A stretch of DNA of 64,000 nucleotides from Altererythrobacter sp. (GTDB lineage Bacteria > Pseudomonadota > Alphaproteobacteria > Sphingomonadales > Sphingomonadaceae). Position 1 is the first letter of the stretch, and each line of letters starts with the position of its first letter. Location: contig JAFKFN010000009.1 in assembly GCA_017308255.1 (NCBI GenBank), positions 151,222 through 215,221 of the forward strand, given 5' to 3'. The notes under the pieces were generated by a model, which ran no database searches, had not been told where the DNA came from, and saw nothing but the letters and a program-made list of their open reading frames with translations. Both the position numbers and the translations under genes were made by a program. Shown here piece after piece: positions 44,684 to 53,549 of the stretch.

Positions 44684-45876
44684 CGGACGAATAGACTGGC
44701 AAGCTCCACATGGGTCGACCAGCGGAACTGGCCGACCGGGCGCAGCTCGGCAAGGCGGTAGCCCGCATCGGCGAGCGTGCGCCCGTCGCGCGCCCAGCTC
44801 GAAGGGTTGCAGCTGATATAGACGATCCGGGGCACACCCGCGGCGGCAAGGTGCGGCACTTGCTCGCGCGCGCCGGCGCGGGGCGGATCGAGCACCACGC
44901 CATCGAACCCGCGCAGTTCCTCCGCGCGCAGGGCATTGCGGAACAAATCCCGATGCACCGCTTCCACCGGCAGGCCCGCGCGGCGGCCGGCCGTGCGGCA
45001 GGCCAGGTGCGCATCGCGCGCCGCCTCCACCGCGAGCACCTTGTTCGCCCCGGCCAGCGCGAACGCGAAGGTGCCGAGGCCGGAAAACAGGTCCGCCAGC
45101 CGCCCGCCGGTACCGAGCCATTCGCGCGCCGCCGAAACCAGCGCCGCTTCGCCATCGGCGGTGGCCTGCAGGAAAGCGCCGGCCGGCAGGTCGACCGGGA
45201 CGCCCGCGAGCGTGATCGTGACCGGATCGGGCTCCCAGAACGTTTCCGGGCCGAACCCCTGATCCAGCATCAGCCGGGCAAGGCGCTGCTCACGGCAGAA
45301 ATCGAGCAGGGCCTCGGTCTGCTGAAGCCCATCGAGCTCCAGCCCCTTTATCGCGCAATCGACGCCCTGGTCGGCCAGCGTCAACTCGATCGCTAGCGCA
45401 TATTTGCCCCGGCGGCTCGCCAAGGCATCGCGCAGGGGTTCCACCAGCGCGAACAATTCCGGCGCGAGTACGTGGCATTCGCGCATGTCCACCACTCGGT
45501 GCGATCCCGCCTCACTGAATCCGATCAGCGGCCGGCCTCCACCGTTGATCGCGCGCAGGCTCGCCCGGCGCCGGGTCTGCGGGGGCGAGAGATGGACCGG
45601 GGCCACGGCTTCCGGCTCCAGCCCCTGCCCTGCGGCGGCGTTGAGCACGCGATCGCGCACGAAGCCGGCCAACGCCTCTTCATCCAGATGCTGGAGCTGG
45701 CACCCGCCGCAGCGCCCGAATTGGCGGCACGGCGGCGCGGCGTGATGCGGGCCCCATTGCACAGTGCCGTCGGGCAGCAGGAGATCACCGGGCGCGGCCA
45801 GCGCGACATGGCGGCCCGACGCGGTGACGCCGTCGCCTTTCGCGGCGACGCGGACGATGGGTTCGGCCTGGCTCAC
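44680..45876 (-). CDS. Class I RNA 5-methyluridine methyltransferase (RlmD/TrmA family)
   Basis: 398 residues. An iron-sulfur cluster motif is visible at Cys50, Cys56, Cys59 (CRQFGRCGGC) with a fourth Cys in MREC. The methyltransferase part has LADLFSGLGTFAFALA, DPPRAG and the catalytic Cys in VYISCNPSSWARD. It makes 5-methyluridine in rRNA or tRNA; which position cannot be told. The N-terminal TRAM domain is short. Its ATG overlaps the stop of the upstream hydrate-repair gene. Confidence 0.9.
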   Translation of the reverse strand: MSQAEPIVRVAAKGDGVTASGRHVALAAPGDLLLPDGTVQWGPHHAAPPCRQFGRCGGCQLQHLDEEALAGFVRDRVLNAAAGQGLEPEAVAPVHLSPPQTRRRASLRAINGGGRPLIGFSEAGSHRVVDMRECHVLAPELFALVEPLRDALASRRGKYALAIELTLADQGVDCAIKGLELDGLQQTEALLDFCREQRLARLMLDQGFGPETFWEPDPVTITLAGVPVDLPAGAFLQATADGEAALVSAAREWLGTGGRLADLFSGLGTFAFALAGANKVLAVEAARDAHLACRTAGRRAGLPVEAVHRDLFRNALRAEELRGFDGVVLDPPRAGAREQVPHLAAAGVPRIVYISCNPSSWARDGRTLADAGYRLAELRPVGQFRWSTHVELASLFVR

Positions 45877-47288
45877 AAGGCGGCTCTAGCCGCACTCAGC
45901 TCCCGGGCAAGGTCATCGGCAATGAAACTCGCGCCAAGCCGGCGGGCCGCTTCGGCATGAAGCCAGATCCCGGCAGCAACCGCGTCCAGCACGTCCCCAC
46001 CGGCTTTCGGATAAGCCGCCATCATGGCCGCGATGGTGCCTGCCAGCACGTCGCCCGTCCCCGCCGTGGAAAGCCATTGGTTCCCGCGCGGAGAGACGCG
46101 CATATCCTCGCCCCGCACCGCGTAAGTGGTCGATCCCTTGAGAACCAGGAGGTGATTGCCCTGCGTGATCGCCTCCGCTTCGGCGAGAAGGCCTGCAGGC
46201 ATGTCGGGCGCCTCATCCGTGGCTAGGCCCAGACGCTCCTTCAACCGGGCATATTCGCCCAGGTGCGGCGTCAGGATCACCGGCGCGGTCCGCCGGACCA
46301 GCAGTTCGGGATCGAACAGCTCCAGCGCATCGGCATCCATGACGAGCTTCAGATGGTCCTGGCCCAGCAGCCAGTTCACTCGCTCGCGCGCCGCGTCACC
46401 GCGCCCCAGCCCCGGGCCGACCAGCACAGCGTCAAGCCGCTCGTCGGACAAGGCCGCGTCGGTCAACGGGCGATGCACCAGCGAGGCGGGCCCGCCGGTG
46501 GCCTCTCCATAGACGACAACGTAACCAGCCCCCGCGCGGGCGGCCGCCGTCGCCGCCAGCACGGCCGCACCCGGCATTTCTCCGGCTATCACGCCGACCA
46601 TGCCCCGGCTGTACTTGTGACTGTCCCCCGTGGGGCGCGGAGGGCTTGGCCGCCGCACCGTGCGAATGGGCCATGCCGCCAAGTCGAGGCCGATATCGAC
46701 GAGGCGCACGATGCCGCAGCTTGGCAGGGCGCTCGGCAGCACATGCGCCGGCTTCAGCGCCCCGATGGCAAGCGTGAGGTCGAGCGGCAGGGGCCGCGAT
46801 GCAAGCGCATGGCCCGTATCGGTTTCGATACCGCTCGGCACATCGACGGATACCCTGAAGCGCGCTGCCCCGGCCAGGCGAACGAGGGGATCGAGAATAT
46901 CGCGGCCGATCTGCCGCGTCTGCCCCGAGCCGAATACGGCATCGACGAAGACCGGCGCCGGCGCGGCTTCACCCAGCGTCTCCACCGGCCCGTCCCAGCT
47001 TCGGCAAGCCTGCTGGGCGAGAGGCGAGCTGGGAGGGGCGAAGGCAGCCACTCGAACGCGCCCGCCCCGCTCCCGCAACAGGCGAGCCGCGACATAGCCG
47101 TCGCCGCCATTGTTGCCCGGCCCGCAGGCGATCAGCACTTCGGCCCCGGCCGAGACCCGCCAGACGAGATCGGCGACGCCCGCGCCGGCACGTTCCATCA
47201 GCGCGTAAAGCGCGCGGGCATCCGGAGCAGCGCGTGCCTCGGCCTCGCGCATCTGCGCGGCGGTCAGGATCGGATTATCGCCCAGCAT
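45873..47288 (-). CDS. nnr: Bifunctional NAD(P)H-hydrate epimerase / ADP-dependent dehydratase
   Basis: 471 residues from ATG at 47288. The N-terminal epimerase domain has CGPGNNGGDGYVAARLL and DAVFGSG; the C-terminal ribokinase-like dehydratase has HKYSRGMVGVIAGE, VGPGLGRG, MDADALELF, LTPHLGEYARL, KGSTTYAV and GTGDVLAGTIAAMM. It repairs damaged NAD(P)H hydrates. A longer N-terminus (from 47327) is possible. It is coupled by ATGA overlap to the RNA methyltransferase. Confidence 0.94.
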   Translation of the reverse strand: MLGDNPILTAAQMREAEARAAPDARALYALMERAGAGVADLVWRVSAGAEVLIACGPGNNGGDGYVAARLLRERGGRVRVAAFAPPSSPLAQQACRSWDGPVETLGEAAPAPVFVDAVFGSGQTRQIGRDILDPLVRLAGAARFRVSVDVPSGIETDTGHALASRPLPLDLTLAIGALKPAHVLPSALPSCGIVRLVDIGLDLAAWPIRTVRRPSPPRPTGDSHKYSRGMVGVIAGEMPGAAVLAATAAARAGAGYVVVYGEATGGPASLVHRPLTDAALSDERLDAVLVGPGLGRGDAARERVNWLLGQDHLKLVMDADALELFDPELLVRRTAPVILTPHLGEYARLKERLGLATDEAPDMPAGLLAEAEAITQGNHLLVLKGSTTYAVRGEDMRVSPRGNQWLSTAGTGDVLAGTIAAMMAAYPKAGGDVLDAVAAGIWLHAEAARRLGASFIADDLARELSAARAAL

Positions 47289-47372
47289 GGCCGAGGACGC
47301 TTGTGGGAAAACCACGGGCGCAACCACGACTGCATCCGCGCCTCGGGCGGCGGCGAGCCGCCATCCGATGAC

Positions 47373-49232
47373 TCAGCGGCAAGGCTTGAGCTGGCTCACG
47401 TCGCGAACCGCCCCGCGCGCGGCGCTGGTGGTCATTGCCGCATAAGCCTGGAGCGCCGTCGAAACCTTGCGCGGGCGCGGCGCGGCGGGTTGCCAGCCGG
47501 CGTGTCCCTTTGCTTCCATCGCGGCGCGGCGCGCGGCCAGTTCCTCGTCACTCACGGCGAGGTGGATCGTGCGGTGGGGAATGTCGATCTCTATCAAATC
47601 GCCATCCTGCACCAGGCCGATCGCGCCGCCTTCGGCCGCTTCGGGTGAAACGTGGCCGATCGACAGGCCCGATGTGCCGCCGGAGAAGCGCCCATCGGTG
47701 ATCAGCGCGCAGGCCGTGCCGAGCCCCTTCGATTTGATGTAGCTCGTCGGATAGAGCATTTCCTGCATGCCCGGGCCGCCCTTGGGCCCTTCATACCGGA
47801 TCACCACCACGTCGCCCGCCTGCACCTGGCCGCCGAGAATCCCCATGACCGCGGCATCCTGGCTTTCATAGACCTTGGCCGGCCCGCTGAAGGTGAGGAT
47901 GGAATCATCCACCCCCGCCGTCTTCACGATGCAGCCGTCCAGCGCGATATTGCCGTGCAGCACGGCCAGTCCGCCGTCCTTGCTGAAGGCATGTTCGGCT
48001 GATCGGATCACGCCCGTCTCACGGTCGAGATCGAGCGAATCCCACCGGCGGGCCTGGCTGAAAGCCGTCTGCGTAGGCACGCCGCCCGGCGCGGCGGAGT
48101 AGAATTCATGCACCTTGTTGTTGCGCGTGCGGCCCACGTCCCAGTCCTCCAGCGCATCGGCCAGGGTCGGGCTGTGGACTGTGGGCAAGGCGGTGTGAAG
48201 CAATCCCGCCCGGTCCATCTCACCCAGGATCGCCATGATCCCGCCGGCGCGATGGACATCTTCCATGTGCACGTCGACCTTGGCCGGCGCCACCTTGCAC
48301 AGCACCGGAATCCGCCGCGAAAGCCGGTCGATATCGGCCATGGTGAAATCGACTTCCGCCTCATGCGCGGCGGCGAGCAGGTGGAGCACGGTGTTCGTGG
48401 ACCCGCCCATGGCGATATCGAGCGACATCGCATTCTCGAACGCTTCGAAACTGGCGATCGAACGTGGGAGCACGCTCTCGTCATTTTCCTCGTAATACCG
48501 GCGCGCCAAGGTGACGATCAGGCGCCCGGCCCGCTCGAACAGCTGCTTGCGATCGGCATGGGTGGCGAGCTGAGATCCGTTGCCGGGCAGCGAAAGGCCC
48601 AGCGCCTCGGTCAGGCAGTTCATCGAATTGGCGGTGAACATGCCCGAGCAAGAGCCGCAGGTGGGGCAGGCGGACCGCTCGATATCGGTCACTTCCGCAT
48701 CGGTCATCGTTTCGTCCGCGGCGGCAACCATCGCGTCGATCAGGTCGAGCGCGACTTCCTTGCCCTTGAGCACGACCTTGCCCGCTTCCATCGGCCCGCC
48801 CGAGACGAACACGACCGGGATATTGATCCTCAGCGCCGCCATCAGCATGCCGGGGGTGATCTTGTCGCAGTTGGAGATGCACACCATGGCATCGGCGCAA
48901 TGGGCGTTGACCATGTATTCGACGCTGTCGGCGATCAGGTCGCGGCTCGGCAGCGAATAGAGCATGCCGTCATGCCCCATGGCGATCCCGTCATCGACCG
49001 CGATGGTGTTGAATTCCTTCGCCACGCCGCCCGCCGCCTCGACCTGCCGCGCAACGAGCTGGCCCATGTCCTTCAGGTGGACGTGGCCGGGCACGAACTG
49101 GGTAAAGCTGTTGACCACCGCGATGATCGGCTTGCCGAAATCCCCGTCCTTCATCCCCGTGGCACGCCACAGGCCACGAGCGCCGGCCATGTTGCGGCCA
49201 TGGGTGGAAGTGCGGGAACGGTAAGCAGGCAT
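47373..49232 (-). CDS. ilvD: Dihydroxy-acid dehydratase
   Basis: 619 residues, full length. Iron-sulfur ligands are in [12 protein letters not shown] and [17 protein letters not shown]. Other conserved parts are [21 protein letters not shown] at the start and [24 protein letters not shown] near the C-terminus. It is the third step of isoleucine and valine synthesis. Upstream 49233-49347 is AT-rich for this genome and should contain the promoter. No leader peptide or attenuator rich in Ile/Val codons was seen. Confidence 0.97.
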   Translation of the reverse strand: MPAYRSRTSTHGRNMAGARGLWRATGMKDGDFGKPIIAVVNSFTQFVPGHVHLKDMGQLVARQVEAAGGVAKEFNTIAVDDGIAMGHDGMLYSLPSRDLIADSVEYMVNAHCADAMVCISNCDKITPGMLMAALRINIPVVFVSGGPMEAGKVVLKGKEVALDLIDAMVAAADETMTDAEVTDIERSACPTCGSCSGMFTANSMNCLTEALGLSLPGNGSQLATHADRKQLFERAGRLIVTLARRYYEENDESVLPRSIASFEAFENAMSLDIAMGGSTNTVLHLLAAAHEAEVDFTMADIDRLSRRIPVLCKVAPAKVDVHMEDVHRAGGIMAILGEMDRAGLLHTALPTVHSPTLADALEDWDVGRTRNNKVHEFYSAAPGGVPTQTAFSQARRWDSLDLDRETGVIRSAEHAFSKDGGLAVLHGNIALDGCIVKTAGVDDSILTFSGPAKVYESQDAAVMGILGGQVQAGDVVVIRYEGPKGGPGMQEMLYPTSYIKSKGLGTACALITDGRFSGGTSGLSIGHVSPEAAEGGAIGLVQDGDLIEIDIPHRTIHLAVSDEELAARRAAMEAKGHAGWQPAAPRPRKVSTALQAYAAMTTSAARGAVRDVSQLKPCR

Positions 49233-49347
49233 CGATCGGTTTTCCGCTGAGTTGGATATTGGGATATATAAGGGCTGGATCGCGGCGCACTATATCAGAT
49301 GGCGGTGAAGCCGAAGACCAAATCGGCAGCAGCCGCGCAAAGCGCGC

Positions 49348-50082
49348 CTATCGCTTGGCTTCATCCGCCAATGCCGTGACGATCCGCGTCAGCCGCTCGG
49401 CCCATTCGGCCTGGCCGCCAGGCTCGCCGATCTGATCCTGCCGGACCTCGATACCAAGATAGAGCCGCCCATGCGCTTCGGCATGGCGGTTCATCGTGGC
49501 GTTGAGCAGGCGGCCGGAATAAGGTTGCTGGTCACCGACCATGAGCCCTTCTGCCTCCAGCAGGGGAATGGCCAGCCGGGCGCCGCGGTCGTCCTCGTTG
49601 TACAGAACGCCGACCTGCCAGGGCCGAAGCTCTTCCGGTCGGCTTTCGAGAACCGGCGTGAAGCTGTGCAGCGAGAGGATCAGCGCCGGCGGGCTCTGCT
49701 CCAGAAGCAGGGCGAGCGCCTGGTGGTAAGGCCGGTGAAACCGCTCCAGCCTCTCCTCGCGGCCGGCCACGTCGAACAGATTGCCGGGAATGTCACGGCC
49801 ATCGCTGGCGTGGGGGATTACGGCGGGCGCATCCTCCTCGCGATTGAAGTCGCACACCAGGCGGCTGACATTGGCCAGGAAGGCGGCGATGCCGTCTTGC
49901 CGCGCCATCCGTTCCGCCACTGCGGCGACGCCGATGTCGATAGCGACATGCTGCTCCAGCAGCGCGGGATCGATGCCCAGATCGATGTCCGGCGGCACGC
50001 GGTTGGAGGCGTGATCGCAGATCACCACGATACCGCCCGCGCGGGGCCGGCCGATCAGGCGGAAGGATTCTTCGGAGTTCAT
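49348..50082 (-). CDS. N-formylglutamate amidohydrolase family protein
   Basis: 244 residues from ATG at 50082, which overlaps the ispE stop by 4 bp. Family motifs are VVICDHASNRVPPDID near the N-terminus, VSRLVCDFNREED, LHSFTPVL and a C-terminal Glu in YLGIEVRQDQIG. Members hydrolyse N-formylglutamate (histidine use) or similar amides with zinc. No hut genes are adjacent, so the substrate is uncertain. Confidence 0.88.
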   Translation of the reverse strand: MNSEESFRLIGRPRAGGIVVICDHASNRVPPDIDLGIDPALLEQHVAIDIGVAAVAERMARQDGIAAFLANVSRLVCDFNREEDAPAVIPHASDGRDIPGNLFDVAGREERLERFHRPYHQALALLLEQSPPALILSLHSFTPVLESRPEELRPWQVGVLYNEDDRGARLAIPLLEAEGLMVGDQQPYSGRLLNATMNRHAEAHGRLYLGIEVRQDQIGEPGGQAEWAERLTRIVTALADEAKR

Positions 50083-50888
50083 CTCAACGTGCCTTGCATC
50101 AGCCACCAGTCCGGATGCGAAAAAGCCAGCTTTCCCGCCGCCTCACGCATGACGTCATGACGGCGATAAAGCGCAAAGCACGTTGCGCCGGAGCCACTCA
50201 TGCGGACCAGATCGGCATCGGTCCGGCCCAGGGCGGCCAGCACCTCGGCGATCTGCGGGCACAAGTCGATGGCGGGCGCTTCAAGATCGTTCCGGCCCGC
50301 GCGCGCGATGGCCGAGGCGGGGCCTTCCGGCAGCGGCCCGCGATCGATCCCATCCCACGCCGCGAAGACCGGCCCCGTCGCCAGCGGCACGCGCGGGTTG
50401 ACCAGCAGCACGGCCGTGCCCGCCAGATCATTCTCCACCGGCTCCAGCTCAGTCCCCGTGCCGCGCCCTATGCACGCCACGCTTTCCACGCAGGCCGGCA
50501 CATCCGCGCCAAGCCGCGCCGCCCGCGCCCGCCAGTCCTCCGGCAAGCCATGCGCCTCCCGCACCAGCCGAAACACTGCCCCCGCATCCGCCGATCCACC
50601 GCCCAGCCCGGCGGCCACCGGCAGGTTCTTTTCCAGCGTGATCGCCAGTCCGGCGGGACGAGGCAGTACGGATAGTGCCTTGGCAACGATATTATCAAAT
50701 GGATCAGCGAGTTGATCCGCGAACTCGCCAATGACACGCAACTCATCCGCCGCTGCTGGCCGCGCCGTCAGCCGATCCCCTGCATCGACGAAGGCGAACA
50801 GCGTTTCGAGCTCATGATAACCATCCTCCCGCCGCCGCCTGACGTGCAGCGCGAGGTTGATTTTGGCGTAGGCGGTTTCAGCGAACAT
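50079..50888 (-). CDS. ispE: 4-diphosphocytidyl-2-C-methyl-D-erythritol kinase
   Basis: 269 residues, a GHMP kinase. It has AYAKINLALHVRRRREDGYHEL at the start (substrate-binding Lys and Tyr), the ATP loop LPVAAGLGGGSADAGA near residue 90 with DVPACVES following, and MSGSGATCFAL near the C-terminus. It carries out the fourth step of the MEP isoprenoid pathway, consistent with isoprenoid quinones and carotenoids in sphingomonads. Confidence 0.96.
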   Translation of the reverse strand: MFAETAYAKINLALHVRRRREDGYHELETLFAFVDAGDRLTARPAAADELRVIGEFADQLADPFDNIVAKALSVLPRPAGLAITLEKNLPVAAGLGGGSADAGAVFRLVREAHGLPEDWRARAARLGADVPACVESVACIGRGTGTELEPVENDLAGTAVLLVNPRVPLATGPVFAAWDGIDRGPLPEGPASAIARAGRNDLEAPAIDLCPQIAEVLAALGRTDADLVRMSGSGATCFALYRRHDVMREAAGKLAFSHPDWWLMQGTLR

Positions 50889-50906
50889 CGGTCCAATTTT
50901 TCTGGT

Positions 50907-50999
50907 TTACAGGAGCCCTAGCAGCACTGACGCCAGTTCAGGTGCCTCCTCAAAGATGGAATGAAGGACAGCGAGTTCGAGTTTGGTGAACGCTGTCAT
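50907..50999 (-). CDS. Possible 30-residue ORF, perhaps a truncated small protein
   Basis: ATG at 50999 lies 8 nt after AAAAGG and opens MTAFTKLELAVLHSIFEEAPELASVLLGLL, ending in TAA. The amphipathic helix pattern looks coding. It ends abruptly 18 bp before the ispE ATG, and it may be the remaining N-terminus of a longer protein. It would be the leading ORF of the ispE transcript. Confidence 0.3.
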   Translation of the reverse strand: MTAFTKLELAVLHSIFEEAPELASVLLGLL

Positions 51000-51055
51000 G
51001 CACACGCCTTTTCACTAACCCACACGAACATCCGCGATGGCGCGGAAGAGGATCC

Positions 51056-52714
51056 TCACATATTCGGATAGTTCGGTCCGCCGCCCCCTTCGGGCGTGAC
51101 CCATTCGATGTTCTGCGGGGGGTCCTTGATATCGCAGGTCTTGCAGTGGACGCAGTTCTGGGCGTTGATGACGAGGTGCGGCGCGCCTTCTTCCACGCCC
51201 ACCCACTCGTACACCGCCGCCGGGCAATAACGCGCTTCGGGGCCGGCGTAGAGCGGCCAGTTGACGCGGGGCGGAATTGTCGGGTCCTTCAGAAGGAGAT
51301 GGCAGGGCTGATCCTCTTCATGGTTGGTTCCGGATAGGAACACCGAGGAGAGGCGGTCGAAGCTCAGCACTCCGTCGGGCTTGGGATAAGCGATCGGCTG
51401 ATAAAGATCGGCACGGCGGGTGTTCTCGGCGTCGGTGTGATGGCCGAGCGTGAACGGCAGGCCGAGCTTCAGCGTGCGCAGCCACATGTCGAGGCCGGCG
51501 AGCACGGTGCCGAGCGCGCCGCCGAACCGGGCCACCAGCGGCTGGGCATTACGCACCTTGTTCAGCTCATCCGCGATCCAGCTTGAATGTACGGCACTAT
51601 CATATTCAGAAAGCTTATCTTTCTCTCGCCCGCCAGCAATGGCGGCGGCGACAGCTTCGGCGGCGAGCATGCCGCTTTTCATCGCGGTATGCGTGCCCTT
51701 GATGCGCGGCACGTTCACGAAGCCGGCCGCGCAGCCGATCAGGGCGCCGCCGGGGAAGGCGAGTTGCGGCACGCTTTGCCAACCGCCTTCGTTGATTGCC
51801 CGCGCGCCGTAAGCGACGCGGCGGCCGCCTTCGAGCACCTCGCGGATCGCCGGATGGTGCTTCCAGCGCTGGAATTCCTCGAATGGGCTTACATAAGGAT
51901 TGGCGTAATCGAGGGCGGTGACGAAGCCGAGCGCCACCTGGCCATTCGCCTGGTGGTAGAGAAACCCGCCGCCCCAGGCGTCCCGTTCCGACAGCGGCCA
52001 GCCCTGGGTATGGATCACGCGGCCGGGTTCATGCTTTTCGGGAGCAATGTCCCACAATTCCTTGATACCCAGCCCATAAATCTGCGGCTGGCTTTTCGCA
52101 TCAAGCGCGAAACGGGTCTTGAGCCGCTTGGTGAGATGGCCCCGCGCCCCCTCCGCAAGCAGGGTGTAGCGGGCATGCAGTTCCATCCCCGGCTGATAAT
52201 CGGCCTTGTGCGAACCATCGGCGGCGACGCCCATATCCTGCGTCGCCACGCCCATGACCGCGCCTTCTGAGCCCGTCGAAGGATCGTCGAACAGCACTTC
52301 CGAAGCGGGGAAGCCGGGGAAGATCTGCACGCCGAGCGCCTCGGCCCGCTCCGCCAGCCAGCGGCACAAGGTGCCGAGCGAACCGGTGTAGTTCCCGGTA
52401 TTGGCCATCAGCGGCGGCAGGAGCAGGTGCGGCATCGCCCACTTGCGGCGCCGGGTAAGGATCCAGTGCTCGTTCGAGGTCACCGGCACATCCGCCAGCG
52501 GACAGGTCTCGCGCCAGTCGGGCAGAAGCTCGTCCAGCGCGCGCGGATCGATCACGGCGCCAGACAGGATATGCGCCCCGACTTCGGAGCCTTTTTCCAG
52601 CACCACGACTTCGAGTGCATCGTTCAACTGCTTGAGGCGGATCGCCGCCGCCAGCCCCGCCGGCCCGGCGCCGACGATCACCACGTCGACCGGCATGGAT
52701 TCGCGTTCGCTCAC
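51056..52714 (-). CDS. Electron transfer flavoprotein-ubiquinone oxidoreductase
   Basis: 552 residues from GTG at 52714 (VSERESMPVDVVIVGAGPAGLAAAIRL); the ATG at 52696 is an alternative. It has the FAD dinucleotide fold at the start, the ubiquinone/membrane-binding region in the middle (GYGLGIKELW-like YGLGIKELWDI) and [4Fe-4S] ligands in RYCPAAVYEW and NCVHCKTCDIKDP near the C-terminus. It passes electrons from acyl-CoA dehydrogenases via ETF into the quinone pool. The two ETF subunits are not in the window. Confidence 0.95.
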   Translation of the reverse strand: MSERESMPVDVVIVGAGPAGLAAAIRLKQLNDALEVVVLEKGSEVGAHILSGAVIDPRALDELLPDWRETCPLADVPVTSNEHWILTRRRKWAMPHLLLPPLMANTGNYTGSLGTLCRWLAERAEALGVQIFPGFPASEVLFDDPSTGSEGAVMGVATQDMGVAADGSHKADYQPGMELHARYTLLAEGARGHLTKRLKTRFALDAKSQPQIYGLGIKELWDIAPEKHEPGRVIHTQGWPLSERDAWGGGFLYHQANGQVALGFVTALDYANPYVSPFEEFQRWKHHPAIREVLEGGRRVAYGARAINEGGWQSVPQLAFPGGALIGCAAGFVNVPRIKGTHTAMKSGMLAAEAVAAAIAGGREKDKLSEYDSAVHSSWIADELNKVRNAQPLVARFGGALGTVLAGLDMWLRTLKLGLPFTLGHHTDAENTRRADLYQPIAYPKPDGVLSFDRLSSVFLSGTNHEEDQPCHLLLKDPTIPPRVNWPLYAGPEARYCPAAVYEWVGVEEGAPHLVINAQNCVHCKTCDIKDPPQNIEWVTPEGGGGPNYPNM

Positions 52715-52793
52715 GGATAGCGGCCGTGCATGTGTGTCACCATGCAGTCGGGCTTGATACGCCGCGCGCGGCAGGTCAAGACCGGCCCTGACG

Positions 52794-53549
52794 ATGCCAA
52801 GCCGCCCCGCCCTTCCCCTCGCCGAGCAGATCGCCGCCGCGCAAGACTGGTGGCGCGAAGCCGGTGTCGACCTTGCATTCGCCGACGAGCCGCAAGGCTG
52901 GCTGGCCGAGCCCACGACCGGGGAACAGGCCCCTTCGCCCGTGTCCGCCGCCGGAATCGCGCCAGCCGAGCCGGAAGCGCCGCGCATCGGCGACGATCCC
53001 GCGAACTGGCCGCAGGACCTGGCAGCCTTCCACCGCTGGTGGCTGGAAGAACCGAGCCTCGATCGGGGCGGCACCCATCCCCGCGTTGCCCCGCGCGGTC
53101 CGCAGGGGGCGGCGCTGGCAATCCTGGTGCCGATGCCCGAGGCGGAGGACGGCGAGATGCTGCTGTTAGGGGCGCAAGGGCGGCTGGTGGCCTCGATGGC
53201 GCAGGCCATGGGGTTCCAGCCGGAGGCGATCTATTTGGCGAGCGCCCTGCCCCGCCATATGGCCCTGCCCGACTGGGCTGGCATGGCCCGAGACGGCCTG
53301 GGCGCGGTACTGCTCCATCATCTCGCCCTGGCGGCTCCGGAACGGCTGATCGTGCTGGGACGGGACGTTTCACCGCTGCTGGGGCACGATCCGACGCAAT
53401 CGCCTCCCGCCTTTAGCGAATTAGCGATTCAAGGGCGCAAGCTGCCGCTGATGACGAGCTTTTCACCCGCGCGCCTGCTGGAACATCCCAGACTGCGCCG
53501 TGGCCTGTGGCAGCGTTGGCTGGATTGGATCGAGGGGGATATGTGTTGA
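52794..53549 (+). CDS. Uracil-DNA glycosylase superfamily-fold protein, catalytic motifs degenerate
   Basis: 251 residues. The C-terminal two thirds look like a family 4/5 uracil-DNA glycosylase fold: LAILVPMPEAEDGEMLLLGAQGRL, the ALPRHMALPD segment, LIVLGRDVSPLLG and SFSPARLLEHPRLRRGLWQ. The usual motif 1 (GEAPG) and the active His of the HPS/HPA motif are replaced (PMPEA, SFSPAR), and the four Fe-S cysteines are absent (only Cys251). It may bind DNA without excising uracil. It overlaps the lytic transglycosylase start. Confidence 0.65.
   Translation: MPSRPALPLAEQIAAAQDWWREAGVDLAFADEPQGWLAEPTTGEQAPSPVSAAGIAPAEPEAPRIGDDPANWPQDLAAFHRWWLEEPSLDRGGTHPRVAPRGPQGAALAILVPMPEAEDGEMLLLGAQGRLVASMAQAMGFQPEAIYLASALPRHMALPDWAGMARDGLGAVLLHHLALAAPERLIVLGRDVSPLLGHDPTQSPPAFSELAIQGRKLPLMTSFSPARLLEHPRLRRGLWQRWLDWIEGDMC

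Noticed and set aside
50889-51055. Possible tRNA or small RNA in the ispE upstream region
   Set aside because: No cloverleaf, anticodon arm or CCA end could be drawn; only a short ORF is credible there.
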